Part shown: positions 7,968 to 18,261 of the stretch, piece after piece
Layout of the letters: each line of letters opens with the position of its first letter
Numbering within the stretch: position 1 is the first letter of the stretch
From: Bacillota bacterium
GTDB taxonomy: Bacteria; Bacillota; UBA4882; UBA8346
Assembly (NCBI GenBank): GCA_023392595.1
Contig: JAEVYU010000059.1
Coordinates: forward strand, 1-64,000
Reading direction: 5' to 3'
DNA length: 64,000 bases
The notes under the pieces: generated by a model
Told to the model about the DNA's origin: nothing
The model's input: only the letters and a program-made list of their open reading frames with translations
Databases searched by the model: none
Translations under genes and position numbers: made by a program

Positions 7968-9536
7968 ATGACCGTATCACCTAAAAACATAGCGCCTAAA
8001 GTATCGGGCCAATCCGTTCCTTTGCTTCAAATGAAGAATGTAAGCGTAATGTTTCCAGGGGTTAAGGCTTTGTCCAATGTTAACTTTGAAGTAAAGCGCG
8101 GTGAAGTGCATGCCTTGATGGGTCAAAATGGGGCAGGAAAATCGACCTTAATCAAGGCTTTAACCGGTGTTAACCGGATGAGTAAGGGAAAAATTATTTT
8201 CGAAGGTTCCGAAATCAATCCTCGTTCAACCAAGGAAGCCCAAGATATGGGGATTAGTACCGTTTATCAAGAAGTTAATCTGATTCCTTATCTTTCAGTG
8301 GCAGAGAACATTGGCTTAGGGCGTCAGCCAATGCGGATGGGCCAGATTGACTGGAAAGAAATGAATAAACGCGCTGAAAAGGCGCTTGCACGTTTGAATT
8401 TGCAATTGGATGTAACGCAGCAATTGTCCGCTTATTCGATTGCTGTTCAACAGATGGTGGCTATAGCCAGGGCTGTGGATATTTCTGCCCGGCTATTAAT
8501 CTTTGATGAACCAACTTCGAGCTTGGATGAGAAAGAAGTGGCTCAATTATTCACGGTGATTCGGAAGTTGAAAGCCGAGGGCCTAGGAATTATTTTTATT
8601 ACTCACTTTTTGGATCAAGTTTATCAAATTTCCGATAGGATTACGGTGCTTCGGAATGGAGAGCTGATTGGGGTTTATGAATCGCAATCCCTGTCGAAAC
8701 TCGACTTAATTGCAGCGATGGTGGGTAAGGAATTGGGAGACCTGGAGAACACTTCAAAGACAAAATCTGCAAGCAGCCAATCAACAAAAAAAGAAGTGTT
8801 TCTCAAAATCAAAGGTATGGCTAAAGCGAATTCCATCGATACCTTTGATATTGATTTTTGTAAGGGCGAGGTTGTGGGTTTGGCCGGATTGCTTGGTTCC
8901 GGACGGACCGAAATGGCCAGATTGATTTTCGGGATTGACCGTCCGGATAAAGGCAAGATGAGTTTGAACAATCGGGATGTGGCGATTCATTCTCCACAAC
9001 AGGCGATGGGATATGATTTTGGGTTTTGCCCCGAAGACAGAAAGGTTGAAGGAATTATTCCAAATCTGACAGTTCGGGAAAATATTATTTTGGCATTGCA
9101 AGCCAAGCGGGGGTGGTTTAAAAGCTTTTCACGTAAAAAACAAATCGAAATTGCCGAACGTTATATTCGCGAATTGAGTATTGCCACTCCCGGTACTGAA
9201 CAAGCTGTAAAGAACCTGAGCGGTGGGAATCAACAAAAAGTGATTTTAGCGCGCTGGCTGGCCTCTAATCCCCGTTTTCTTATTTTGGACGAACCGACCC
9301 GTGGTATCGATGTAGGGGCAAAAACAGAGATCCAAAAATTAATCCTTGGGCTTTGTCAGGAAGGGATGTCGATTTTATTTATCTCTTCCGAATTAGAAGA
9401 GGTTGTCCGTTGCTGCCATCGTGTTACCGTACTGAGAGATCGGCAGAAAATCAGCGAACTAACAGACGATCAGGTCAACGAGCAAACCATTATTCATACG
9501 ATCGCGGAAGGGGGCCGGATCGAATGCCAGTTTTAA
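7968..9536 (+). CDS. ytfR: Sugar ABC transporter ATPase, YtfR-like
   Basis: A 522-residue ATPase with two fused ABC domains as in RbsA/MglA/YtfR. First domain: Walker A GQNGAGKST, Walker B LLIFDEPTSSLD. Second domain: signature LSGGNQQK and Walker B FLILDEPTRGID, with the degenerate Walker A (GLLGSGRTE) typical of the C-terminal half in this family. Start is ATG at 7968 with AGAGGTG six bases upstream; the GTG at 7959 lies within that site. It overlaps the next permease gene by 13 bases. Confidence 0.93.
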   Translation: MTVSPKNIAPKVSGQSVPLLQMKNVSVMFPGVKALSNVNFEVKRGEVHALMGQNGAGKSTLIKALTGVNRMSKGKIIFEGSEINPRSTKEAQDMGISTVYQEVNLIPYLSVAENIGLGRQPMRMGQIDWKEMNKRAEKALARLNLQLDVTQQLSAYSIAVQQMVAIARAVDISARLLIFDEPTSSLDEKEVAQLFTVIRKLKAEGLGIIFITHFLDQVYQISDRITVLRNGELIGVYESQSLSKLDLIAAMVGKELGDLENTSKTKSASSQSTKKEVFLKIKGMAKANSIDTFDIDFCKGEVVGLAGLLGSGRTEMARLIFGIDRPDKGKMSLNNRDVAIHSPQQAMGYDFGFCPEDRKVEGIIPNLTVRENIILALQAKRGWFKSFSRKKQIEIAERYIRELSIATPGTEQAVKNLSGGNQQKVILARWLASNPRFLILDEPTRGIDVGAKTEIQKLILGLCQEGMSILFISSELEEVVRCCHRVTVLRDRQKISELTDDQVNEQTIIHTIAEGGRIECQF

Positions 9537-10576
9537 AAAAGATATTTTCAAATCCGACATTTAAAAAATTGATTTGGCCAATTTTAGCCCTGATTTTGGT
9601 TTTATTGTTTAATCTTTTTTATACCCCGCATTTTTTTGATGTCGGAGTTAAGGATGGTCATTTCTTTGGGAGTCTCATTGATATTATCAACCGGGTTGCA
9701 CCCGTTTTGGTTATCGCGATTGGAATGACTTTAGTTATCGCCACGGGCGGTATCGATTTATCGGTGGGTTCAATCGTTGCGATTTCCGGTGCGATAGCTG
9801 CATTGATGATTCGCCCAGGTTATCTGCATGGCGATTTATCTTACCCTCCGCCGCCACCCATTATATGGTTGGTGGTTGTACCATTAATCGCCTGTGCAAT
9901 AGCCGGGGCGTGGAACGGATTTTTAGTCAGCTTTTTGAAAATTCCGGCGATGGTCGGGACTTTAATTTTGATGGTAGCCGGCCGTGGTATCGCTCAATTA
10001 ATTACCCAAGGACAAATCATTACATTTCACGCCAAGCAATTTCAATTTATCGGGACCGGATTTCTGTTTATGTTGCCGTTTCCGGTAACGATTATAGCGG
10101 TCATGTTGTTCATAACCTATTTGTTGACCCGTAAGACTGCAATCGGGCTTTTTATTGAATCGGTCGGCGATAATCCTAAGGCCAGCCGGTATGGGGGTGT
10201 AAATGCTACTTTAATCCAATGGGTGGTTTTTGTCTTCTGCGGGATTTGCGCAGGGGTTGCAGGTTTTATTGTCAGTGCGGATATCAAGGCTGCTGATGGT
10301 AACAATGCCGGTGCGGATATGGAGACGGATGCCATATTGGCGGTTATTATCGGTGGCACACCGATGACCGGCGGCAGGGCCTGTTTATCCGGTACGGTGA
10401 TCGGCGCCCTTGTAATGCAGGCCTTAAAAACTACGATTTTAACACTGGGAGTGCCTCCTCAATACGTAAAGGTAGTAAATTCTATAGTCGTTGTGGCAGT
10501 ATGCCTGCTACAATCGCCATTGTTCAGAAGTAAATTAACGAATGCATTCGGTAAGATGAGGAGGGTTACGGCATGA
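9524..10576 (+). CDS. ytfT: Sugar ABC transporter permease, YtfT-like
   Basis: A 350-residue BPD_transp_2 (ribose/galactose class) permease with about ten membrane segments and the conserved stretch TLVIATGGIDLSVGS. The real start is the ATG at 9524 overlapping the end of the ATPase gene; a longer frame to 9353 runs inside that gene in another phase and is not meaningful. The C-terminal region contains the usual EAA-like loop region ending in VIGALVMQALKTTI. It overlaps the following permease gene by four bases (ATGA). Confidence 0.92.
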   Translation: MPVLKKIFSNPTFKKLIWPILALILVLLFNLFYTPHFFDVGVKDGHFFGSLIDIINRVAPVLVIAIGMTLVIATGGIDLSVGSIVAISGAIAALMIRPGYLHGDLSYPPPPPIIWLVVVPLIACAIAGAWNGFLVSFLKIPAMVGTLILMVAGRGIAQLITQGQIITFHAKQFQFIGTGFLFMLPFPVTIIAVMLFITYLLTRKTAIGLFIESVGDNPKASRYGGVNATLIQWVVFVFCGICAGVAGFIVSADIKAADGNNAGADMETDAILAVIIGGTPMTGGRACLSGTVIGALVMQALKTTILTLGVPPQYVKVVNSIVVVAVCLLQSPLFRSKLTNAFGKMRRVTA

Positions 10577-11607
10577 GACTTCCGATTAAGCAAAAACATA
10601 TTCCAATCGCTGCTACCATTGGGGTTTCAATTTTGCTTTATTTTGTAGCGGCTATCCGTTTCCCGGGTATCTTATCCATGAGCGTTTTGTTAAACCTGCT
10701 TTATGATAACTCATTTTTGGGAATCTGCGCCGTAGGCATGACATTTGTTATTTTAACCGGCGGTATTGATCTTTCGGTCGGGGCTGTGGTCGCTTGTACC
10801 AGCGTGGCAATTGCGGTTTTGGTTCGCGATTTTCATATGCACCCTGTGATAGCATCACTGATTTTAATGGGAATAGGAGTTATTTACGGCATTATGATCG
10901 GCAGTTTGATACATTTTTTTGATATTCCGCCATTTATGGCGACGATGGCAGGTTTGTTATTTGCCCGGGGGTTCTGTTTCGTATTGAGTATTGATTCGAT
11001 CCCTATCAACCATCCGTTTTACTTGAAAGTTTCCGATATTTCGATCCCGATTTTGGATGGCAATCTCTCAATCCCTGGAATCATTTTCTTACTGGTTTTG
11101 TTTGCGGGGATTTTTCTGGCTGGGAGAACCCGGTGGGGCCGAAGTGTTTATGCGGTTGGCGGTAATCTTCAATCCGCCAACTTGATGGGGTTGGAAAGTG
11201 GTAAAACTTTGATTAAGGTTTATGCTTTTAGTGGTTTCTGTTCTACTCTGGCTGGCTCTGTTTATGCATTGTATACTTTTTCCGGGAACGGCTGGGCGGC
11301 CAATTATATGGAAATGGATACCATTGCTGCAGTGGTCATGGGCGGAACATTGCTTACCGGTGGTGTTGGTAGTGTACTTGGGACCTTATTTGGTGTTTTA
11401 ATTTATGGAACTATCCAGACCTATATCACTTTTGATGGTTCATTAAGCGCTTGGTGGACTAAAATCGTTATCGGGATTTTGTTATTTACTTTTATATTGC
11501 TCCAAAGATTTCTTTCTCAGACTTCAAGATTTACTTGCAGCACCGCTCAAGTTGCCTTCAATGGACAAGAAGAGAAAGCGCCTGCAGGCGCAGGCCAATC
11601 AATTTAG
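10573..11607 (+). CDS. yjfF: Sugar ABC transporter permease, YjfF-like
   Basis: Second permease of the heterodimeric channel, 344 residues, with the family stretch TFVILTGGIDLSVGA near residue 65 and SVLGTLFGVLIYGTIQ near residue 270. Order and overlap with the preceding gene are as in the E. coli ytfQRT-yjfF operon. After it lie about 240 bases without a gene before the chemoreceptor; this gap shows no clear hairpin with a T run, so read-through into the sensory genes is possible. Confidence 0.92.
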   Translation: MRLPIKQKHIPIAATIGVSILLYFVAAIRFPGILSMSVLLNLLYDNSFLGICAVGMTFVILTGGIDLSVGAVVACTSVAIAVLVRDFHMHPVIASLILMGIGVIYGIMIGSLIHFFDIPPFMATMAGLLFARGFCFVLSIDSIPINHPFYLKVSDISIPILDGNLSIPGIIFLLVLFAGIFLAGRTRWGRSVYAVGGNLQSANLMGLESGKTLIKVYAFSGFCSTLAGSVYALYTFSGNGWAANYMEMDTIAAVVMGGTLLTGGVGSVLGTLFGVLIYGTIQTYITFDGSLSAWWTKIVIGILLFTFILLQRFLSQTSRFTCSTAQVAFNGQEEKAPAGAGQSI

Positions 11608-11867
11608 TTTGACGGCTGCTAAACTTAAATACCATCCCATTCCATCCTAAAATTAGATACTGAAAAGTAGCCATTTTTGGGATGGAAATTTTAGTTTAGG
11701 TCTAATTACAGCCTGTAGTCCTTCCATATCATAGATCCAGATGACTAGGCGGATTTTTAACTCTTTTTTTCCGTTAATTGTGGGCTTAAAAGAGTGATGA
11801 GCTGAACCGTTCCGAACTGTGATTAAGCTGATTTTTTAGTACGAAAAAGATGGGAGGAAGCAATGAA

Positions 11868-14069
11868 ATGAACAAACTCTATGATATGTTTCAACAATTC
11901 ATGGCCTTATTAGAAAATATCCGGATATCTCAAAAATTGATTGCCTCTTTTTTGGGGCTTTCATTAATTCCGGTTTGTATTGTAGGTATCACATCTTATA
12001 TCAGTTTCCATGAAGCCGTTAAGCAAAAAATTCAAGTTTACGCACTTGATAATTCATCGCAAATCGCATCGAATATTTTAGCCAAACAAAAGGAATTTCA
12101 AGCCATTTCCGATTTGTTATTTAATAATCAGTTTTTTTTAGCGGCTGTCCACCGATTGGAAGGATCTTCAACGGATGATCAGTTGAATAGAAGTGAAGTT
12201 GCCTCTTATTTTGGAGATTATATGATTGCAAATCGGGATGTGTTCGGCATCCTGTACATTTCGGATGCAGGCCGGAATTATTCGGTGGCTAAGGTTAAAG
12301 ATTATGAGAATGATTGGCTGGATTATATTGAAAAATTGCAAAAGACAGCATATTATAAAGAAGTAAGGAAATCAGGCGGCAGTGTTCGTTGGTCTCATGC
12401 CGTTCCAATAAATACCAGCAATTTTTTGATGTTATCCCGTAGTATCCGAGGCGACACATCCGGGCCTTGTGGAGTTTTAGCAATTCTTATTGAAGAAGAG
12501 ATGATTGATAAAATTATCAATCAGGCAATTTATTCACAAATAGAAGTTACCCTGGATGAGGTTCCTTATTTTTCAGTCATTGTCGATAATGAAGGTAAAT
12601 TCGTTTCCAGCCCTTATAAAGGTGACATCGGTAAAAATATTCACCAAATCGTCCGGAATTGTAAACCCTTGGAAACACTTTTTAAAAGCAGGGTCTCCGC
12701 GAGTGATTATTCTTCCAGTGAAAACCAGGGCAGTTATGATAGTTTTGTCAAAGGAAGCTCTGCCTTTGTTACTTATAAATCAATCGGTTTGAATAAAAAT
12801 ATCGGGGGAGTTGCCGGATGGCATTTGGTCAGCTTCTCTTATCATAGGTTTTTGTTTGGCGAAGTGAATGCCATTGGTTTGATAACCCTTCTGATAGCTG
12901 TTATTGCCGGCTTTATTGCAATTCTGATCTCGATATCGGTTTCTTCCAGTATAGCGCACCCGCTGAATCAGGTTGTTGCCACGATGAGCCGGGCCGAAAA
13001 AGGTGATTTGACGGCTCGGGTATCCATTCGTTCCCGGAATGAACTCGGGGTTCTCAGCAATAGCTACAATCAGATGGTTAAGGAGATCAGCGGGTTACTG
13101 ATCGAGACGAAACGGGCGATTGGTGCAATACTCAGTCGTAGCACCGATTTGGAAAAAACCTCCGATCAGTCGGCCGCATCTGCAAACATTGTAGCATCCG
13201 CAATGATTGAAATTACTCAGGGGACTTTAAATCAGACGCAGGAAGCTGAGAAATCGGCACACCAAATGAGTGAATTGGCAGAGCAAATTCAAACAGTGGT
13301 AAATCATACCGGCGATGTGGAACAAATTACCAATACTACCAAAGTTCAGAGCATAAAGGCAAAAAATGTAGTCGGTGAATTGATGGAGAAAACCGGTCTT
13401 ACGGATTTGATAACGAAAGAAGTCATCCATACTATCGGCGATCTTCGGACCAGTGCTGGTGAGATAAGAAAAGTGACGGATGTTATAACAAACCTGACCG
13501 AGCAGACCAATTTACTGGGTCTCAATGCTTCGATTGAAGCGGCCCGGGCCGGAGAGATGGGACATGGGTTCGCTGTAGTCGCAGAGGAAGTCAATAAACT
13601 GGCCCTTCAATCCCGGGAAGCTACCAAGATTATCAACAATATATTGTACACGATTGAGCAAAAAGCTACTTTGTCAGCTGAAACTATCCAAAAAGCTCAT
13701 CAAGCGGTCGAGGAACAAATGGAAGCGGTGACTTGGGCACAGACTTCTTTTGATGAAATTATTACGGCGATGGACAGCGCAGTTGGCAAAATTGATAAGA
13801 TGAATCAAAGAATCAAGAAAATGAATACTTTAAAAGAACAAACGATGCAAGCAATTTCGAGTATTAGTGCCATTTCTGAAGAAACGGCCGCATCGGCTGA
13901 AGAGGTTTCAGCCTCTTCAGAAGAACAAACTGCAGCCGCCGAACAAGTCAAGATATTAGCCGTGGAATTAAGGCAAATGGCTGAAAAACTGGTTGAGGAT
14001 ATTGCAAAATTTAAGATTCAAAACGAGGGGGATTTTGACAAGCCTTTTAAAATATTCATCATGGAGTAA
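11868..14069 (+). CDS. Methyl-accepting chemotaxis protein with Cache sensor
   Basis: A 733-residue transmembrane chemoreceptor. TM1 is at about residues 18-40, an extracytoplasmic dCache-like region extends to about 320, TM2 is at about 325-350, followed by HAMP (SSSIAHPLNQVV...) and a signalling coiled coil. The hairpin tip is conserved: LTEQTNLLGLNASIEAARAGE then GFAVVAEEVNKLA. The C-terminal region is rich in E/A/S repeats (EETAASAEEVSASSEEQ), usual for methylation helices. Start placed at 11868 behind GGGAGG rather than the upstream in-frame ATG at 11850. Location between a sugar transporter and a two-component system suggests it detects the same sugar, possibly through a binding protein. 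Confidence 0.88.
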   Translation: MNKLYDMFQQFMALLENIRISQKLIASFLGLSLIPVCIVGITSYISFHEAVKQKIQVYALDNSSQIASNILAKQKEFQAISDLLFNNQFFLAAVHRLEGSSTDDQLNRSEVASYFGDYMIANRDVFGILYISDAGRNYSVAKVKDYENDWLDYIEKLQKTAYYKEVRKSGGSVRWSHAVPINTSNFLMLSRSIRGDTSGPCGVLAILIEEEMIDKIINQAIYSQIEVTLDEVPYFSVIVDNEGKFVSSPYKGDIGKNIHQIVRNCKPLETLFKSRVSASDYSSSENQGSYDSFVKGSSAFVTYKSIGLNKNIGGVAGWHLVSFSYHRFLFGEVNAIGLITLLIAVIAGFIAILISISVSSSIAHPLNQVVATMSRAEKGDLTARVSIRSRNELGVLSNSYNQMVKEISGLLIETKRAIGAILSRSTDLEKTSDQSAASANIVASAMIEITQGTLNQTQEAEKSAHQMSELAEQIQTVVNHTGDVEQITNTTKVQSIKAKNVVGELMEKTGLTDLITKEVIHTIGDLRTSAGEIRKVTDVITNLTEQTNLLGLNASIEAARAGEMGHGFAVVAEEVNKLALQSREATKIINNILYTIEQKATLSAETIQKAHQAVEEQMEAVTWAQTSFDEIITAMDSAVGKIDKMNQRIKKMNTLKEQTMQAISSISAISEETAASAEEVSASSEEQTAAAEQVKILAVELRQMAEKLVEDIAKFKIQNEGDFDKPFKIFIME

Positions 14070-14107
14070 CCAAGCGGGATATATTTATAATAGTAGAGGG
14101 TAACCCA

Positions 14108-15214
14108 ATGATTGTAGACACGCAACCGATAGATGTTCAAAATAAAAACTGGCCTAATGATTTCATACGATATAAAATCATTTTCTTTTTCCTTTCTGTT
14201 TCTTTATTACCGATTTGCATGATTGGATCTTTTTCTTATTTTTGTTTGAAGGCGAATGTAACTCAAACAACAGCTCAGTATTCCCTGGATATGCTGATCC
14301 AAACCGTAGCGAATATCCAATTAAAGCTGGCTGAATTTGAAAATATCTCAGTCCGGCTGTTTATCAATAAAGATTTTAATGAAGCTTTGTCTGATTATAC
14401 GAAATCCAGAGACGGCACCGGCGTAATCCGGAAAAAAAATATCGAAGACTACTTTAATGAGTATATGATAAGTAATAAAGATATCTTTGCTTTTATGTTT
14501 ATCAGTGATACGGATAATAATCAATCGATCGTCATTGCCAAAGATTACTATGAGGATTTTGTCGGCTTAACCAAACATTTTTCAGAAACCAGTTCTTATC
14601 AAAATATTATTGTGGCGGGTGGAGGCATTGTTTGGTCCAATACCATCAAACTCAACCGCAACTATTTTTTAGTCCTGGGCAGACACATTAAAGATGCCGT
14701 TAGCGGGGAACCTTTAGGTGTTTTGGCGATTGTGGTGGATGAAGAGAAAATTGATCAGTTAGCCAATTTGACCCTTTATAATAAACTGAATATATCCGTC
14801 GGCAATATGGAACGGTATTCTTTCATCATGAATAACGAGGGAGAAATCATATCGTCCCCCTTAAAAGCGGATATTGGAAAAAACATTGCAACTTTGATGC
14901 GGGATATTACACCCTTAAAACCGATTTTAAAGTATACCGGCGACCGGGATTATGGAAACGAAATCAATCAAGGCAGCTATATTACTCAAGTAAACAACCA
15001 ACCTATGCTGATAACCTACAAATCAATCGGCAGCAAGATCGGAATTGGCGGTAAAAGCGGTTGGCACCTCATCAGTGTGGCCTCAACTTCAATTTTATAT
15101 CAGGGCTTAAAAATGGTAGGATTGACAACCCTGTTGTTGGGTATCGCCTTTGGTGTTATTGCCGTAAGCATTTCAGTTCATGTTGCTTCGTTATTTAATA
15201 ATCAACGGAGTTAA
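14108..15214 (+). CDS. Stand-alone membrane Cache sensor protein without signalling domain
   Basis: A 368-residue protein that resembles the N-terminal half of the chemoreceptor just upstream: TM1 at about residues 24-45, the same Cache-type ectodomain with matching landmarks (DIFAFMFISD, NYFLVLGRHI, YKSIG, SGWHLIS), then a last membrane helix at about 335-360 followed by only about nine residues. It stops where HAMP would begin. The next gene starts 64 bases later, so there is no room for a decayed signalling domain. It starts behind AGAGGG. It may modulate the neighbouring chemoreceptor or YesM-type kinase by hetero-association; this is inference. Confidence 0.8.
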   Translation: MIVDTQPIDVQNKNWPNDFIRYKIIFFFLSVSLLPICMIGSFSYFCLKANVTQTTAQYSLDMLIQTVANIQLKLAEFENISVRLFINKDFNEALSDYTKSRDGTGVIRKKNIEDYFNEYMISNKDIFAFMFISDTDNNQSIVIAKDYYEDFVGLTKHFSETSSYQNIIVAGGGIVWSNTIKLNRNYFLVLGRHIKDAVSGEPLGVLAIVVDEEKIDQLANLTLYNKLNISVGNMERYSFIMNNEGEIISSPLKADIGKNIATLMRDITPLKPILKYTGDRDYGNEINQGSYITQVNNQPMLITYKSIGSKIGIGGKSGWHLISVASTSILYQGLKMVGLTTLLLGIAFGVIAVSISVHVASLFNNQRS

Positions 15215-15278
15215 TTCCTAGCAATCTTTCTTGTATAGCAAATGTTTTAAGAATCGATAGAGGGAGAGGTGATTCTTT

Positions 15279-16322
15279 ATGCCCCGGCGGACTCTTCGTT
15301 TTCTCATTCTCTGCTTTTTTTTCTTTGGACTCTGTTTTGTGGAAATACCTTATTTAAAAGCTATCCCGGCAGGTGCCCAGTCTGATTTACCGGGTTCCAA
15401 CGACTCCCTGTTATCCCGAAAAAGGCCATTGGTTATTGCTATTGTTCCGAAATCACTTGACAATTTACTTTATACGGATGCCAAAGAAACCGCCGAGCTT
15501 GCCGCCAGAAGACATAATGTCCAGTTGGAATGGGTGGCGCCGTTCAAAGTTGACCCGGATCTGCAAGTTAAATTAGTGGAAGGATTAATATGGAGAAAAG
15601 TTGATGGTATTGCGATAAGTTGCAGCGATCCTGAAAAACTCAGCAAAGTCATTGCCAAAGCAATAGCGGCCAATATCCGGGTAGCAACCATCGATGCGGA
15701 CTGCCCCGGGAGTAAACGGCTTTTTTATTGCGGTACCGACAACTACAAGGCCGGAAGGGCTTGTGGTGAAGCGATGATAAAAATCGTTACCCAAAGGGGT
15801 CTGGCAAATAAACATTTACGGACCGCCATCCTTACGGGAGGCATTGAGGCTCATAATTTAAATGAACGGATTCGAGGATTTAAAGAGGCGGTGACCGGTA
15901 AAATCAAACTGGATTATACAGCGCTACTGGCTTGTAATGATGATACGAGTGCTGCAGCCAAGTTAGTCGAGTCCTATATTAAAAAACATCCTGAAACCGA
16001 AGTGTTCTATTTTTCAGGAGGGTGGGCATTCTTTGGACCGACCGAATCGATGCCTTTTTACCAGAAATGGTGTCAAAACGGGGGTATTGCGGTGTCGATG
16101 GATACCAGTTTTCCTGTTCTTCAGGCGGCTCAAAAAGGATTTGCAGAGGCTTTAGTCGGGCAGGACTTTCGCAGAATGGGGGAACTGACAGTCGATTATC
16201 TGGTCCAGGCCATCAAAGGATTACCGGTTCCCAATCATTATATTGATACAGGTCTTGAACTCGCCGATCGATCCAATTTCGGTCTGCTTTTAAAACAGAA
16301 AAAGCCTTGGGAGATGAAATGA
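15279..16322 (+). CDS. Periplasmic sugar-binding protein of a sensor system
   Basis: A 347-residue Peripla_BP_4 (RbsB-like) protein with signal peptide (about residues 1-31). Landmarks: PLVIAIVPKSLDN at the N-lobe start, DGIAISCSDPEKL, TIDADCPGS, FYCGTDNYKAGRACGEAM. Preceded by GGGAGAGG. It overlaps the histidine kinase gene by four bases and has no permease of its own next to it. In several Firmicutes a binding protein encoded directly with a YesM/LytS-type kinase presents sugar to the kinase sensor rather than to a transporter; that role is the best inference here. Confidence 0.83.
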   Translation: MPRRTLRFLILCFFFFGLCFVEIPYLKAIPAGAQSDLPGSNDSLLSRKRPLVIAIVPKSLDNLLYTDAKETAELAARRHNVQLEWVAPFKVDPDLQVKLVEGLIWRKVDGIAISCSDPEKLSKVIAKAIAANIRVATIDADCPGSKRLFYCGTDNYKAGRACGEAMIKIVTQRGLANKHLRTAILTGGIEAHNLNERIRGFKEAVTGKIKLDYTALLACNDDTSAAAKLVESYIKKHPETEVFYFSGGWAFFGPTESMPFYQKWCQNGGIAVSMDTSFPVLQAAQKGFAEALVGQDFRRMGELTVDYLVQAIKGLPVPNHYIDTGLELADRSNFGLLLKQKKPWEMK

Positions 16323-18136
16323 ACGCAAATCATTCAGCGCCTTCGCTATGGTCCGTGTTAAAAACCGGACATTTTAAATCAATAAGGCTGGGCTCCATTC
16401 GCGTTAAATTTATTTTGTCCTTTATTCTTCTTTGTATCATTCCCATGATACTCTTGGCGTTTTTTTCTTATCGCACTTATCTTGGAATCCTTCAGAGCAA
16501 TGTCCATTCTTATACCAGTGAAGTCATTGATCGGGTTGACCGGAATTTACAAATTTATATCAGTGATTTGGAAAGAGCGCTCGAGCTTCGTGGGGATTAT
16601 TATAACGTCCAATTTATTAAATTGAGCTCTGCCGGTGACATTGAGGGGAACCGTAAATTTACTTTCCGAATGTGGGAAAACTTGAACAATATCAAAGCTT
16701 TAAAAACCGATCTGCGGGACGTTACCATAACAACCCTCGATGGAGTTACAGTGGGATGCTATGGAATTTATCACACCGATTTGTCCCAAAATGAGCTTTT
16801 CCAGACCTTGGCGAACCGTACAACCAAAGGAGATACCATGGTCATCTGGGGTCCCCACCCCGATTGGCTTGGGGGAAAGGTGTTTACTGTCGGGAAGGCT
16901 ATCCGCGGGGATTACGATAATTTCTTGGGAATGATGAGCATCGATGTGGATGTTGAACTACTGAATCAAATTTGCCGGAACATTACGTTGGGAAAGACCG
17001 GTTATGTGATGCTGGTAGATGACGAAGGCCAAATCATTTATCATCCCAAACCGGAGTTCATCGGCAAACCATTGGGCCTTTTATTGGGAAATCCCAATGC
17101 CAACCAGTGGAAGTCGGGGTTCTTTACCGCCCAAAAAGGCCCGGTTGATCAGGTGATTACTGTTAAAACCTTTACCCTGGCTAATTGGAAGATTATCGGC
17201 CTGTCCAATAAAGCTGAATTGACGGCTGAAATGCGAAAGATAACCGGACTCACCCTGGGTTTAATCACTGCGACCATTGTTGCTTTAACTTTGGCGGCCA
17301 TTTTCTTGTCCGGGTTACTCACCAAACCCATCAAAGAACTTCAACACTCTATGCGGCGGGCCTCGGAAGATTTAAACACCAATGCCAATATTAATACCCA
17401 AGATGAAATCGGGCAACTCGGAGAATCGTTCAATCAAATGCTGGCCCGGATCCGTCAACTGATGGAGCAAAATGTCCAGGAACAAAAAAAGTTGCGCCGT
17501 ACCGAGATGATCGCCCTTCAAGAACAAATCAAGCCTCATTTCATTTATAACACTTTGGATCTGATTATTGGTTTATTGGAAACCCAGCGGAATGAAGAAG
17601 TTGTAACCATGGTGGAAGCCTTGGGAGTATTTTTCCGGACCAGTCTGAGCCATGGCCATGAATATATCTCGATTCGGGAAGAAACGGAGCATGTCCGCAA
17701 TTACTTATATATTCAGCGGTTCCGGCATGGTGACAAATACGACTATGTAATCGATGTTCAGGAAGATATTTTGACCCATAAGACGTTGAAATTGATTCTT
17801 CAGCCCTTGGTTGAAAATGCTATTTACCATGGAGTACGTGAAAGCGAGCAACCTGGTGGGCTAATAAGGGTTCGCGGATACGGTGTTGATGAACAGGTAT
17901 ATTTTGAAGTTGAGGATAATGGTAAAGGGATTCCGCCGGAACTGCTGGAGGAAATCGGGCAGTGTTTGGAAGGAAATACGACTCCGGAGTCAGAAACCAA
18001 ATTTTTTGGGCTGCGCAATGTCCATGAGCGGCTCTCACTGGCATTTGGGAAAGAATTCGGCCTCACCATTGAAAGCTGGCTGGGGCATGGTACGAAAGTA
18101 ATCGTTCATTTGCCGTTAATCCGTAAACAGGATTAA
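16319..18136 (+). CDS. YesM-type sensor histidine kinase
   Basis: A 605-residue kinase with TM1 at about residues 25-48, a dCache-like ectodomain to about 310, TM2 at about 315-335, a HAMP region, the His_kinase block with the phosphoacceptor in EQIKPHFIYNTLD (His at about 406), and an HATPase_c domain (LVENAIYHGV; EDNGKGIP; FGLRNVHERL). Start at 16319 gives a four-base ATGA overlap with the sugar-binding protein; an in-frame ATG at 16307 lies inside that gene's end. It presumably phosphorylates the AraC-type response regulator encoded 245 bases downstream. Confidence 0.9.
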   Translation: MNANHSAPSLWSVLKTGHFKSIRLGSIRVKFILSFILLCIIPMILLAFFSYRTYLGILQSNVHSYTSEVIDRVDRNLQIYISDLERALELRGDYYNVQFIKLSSAGDIEGNRKFTFRMWENLNNIKALKTDLRDVTITTLDGVTVGCYGIYHTDLSQNELFQTLANRTTKGDTMVIWGPHPDWLGGKVFTVGKAIRGDYDNFLGMMSIDVDVELLNQICRNITLGKTGYVMLVDDEGQIIYHPKPEFIGKPLGLLLGNPNANQWKSGFFTAQKGPVDQVITVKTFTLANWKIIGLSNKAELTAEMRKITGLTLGLITATIVALTLAAIFLSGLLTKPIKELQHSMRRASEDLNTNANINTQDEIGQLGESFNQMLARIRQLMEQNVQEQKKLRRTEMIALQEQIKPHFIYNTLDLIIGLLETQRNEEVVTMVEALGVFFRTSLSHGHEYISIREETEHVRNYLYIQRFRHGDKYDYVIDVQEDILTHKTLKLILQPLVENAIYHGVRESEQPGGLIRVRGYGVDEQVYFEVEDNGKGIPPELLEEIGQCLEGNTTPESETKFFGLRNVHERLSLAFGKEFGLTIESWLGHGTKVIVHLPLIRKQD

Positions 18137-18261
18137 GAAAAGACTGGATGGGTTATGAGGCATAAGGTAATTAAAAGGGTAGGCTTATAGGCAATTTTCA
18201 TATTAGTCCCCCACCCCGGCCCGTCGGGGCACGTGAAAGGATGAAAATAGGTTTTATCCCT

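Noticed and set aside
9353..9523. N-terminal extension of the YtfT permease frame
   Set aside because: It runs inside the YtfR gene in another phase; the real start is the ATG at 9524 followed by a normal permease N-terminus.
14108..15214. The Cache-only protein as a frameshifted chemoreceptor
   Set aside because: Only 64 bases separate its stop from the next gene and they contain no HAMP or signalling-like sequence.
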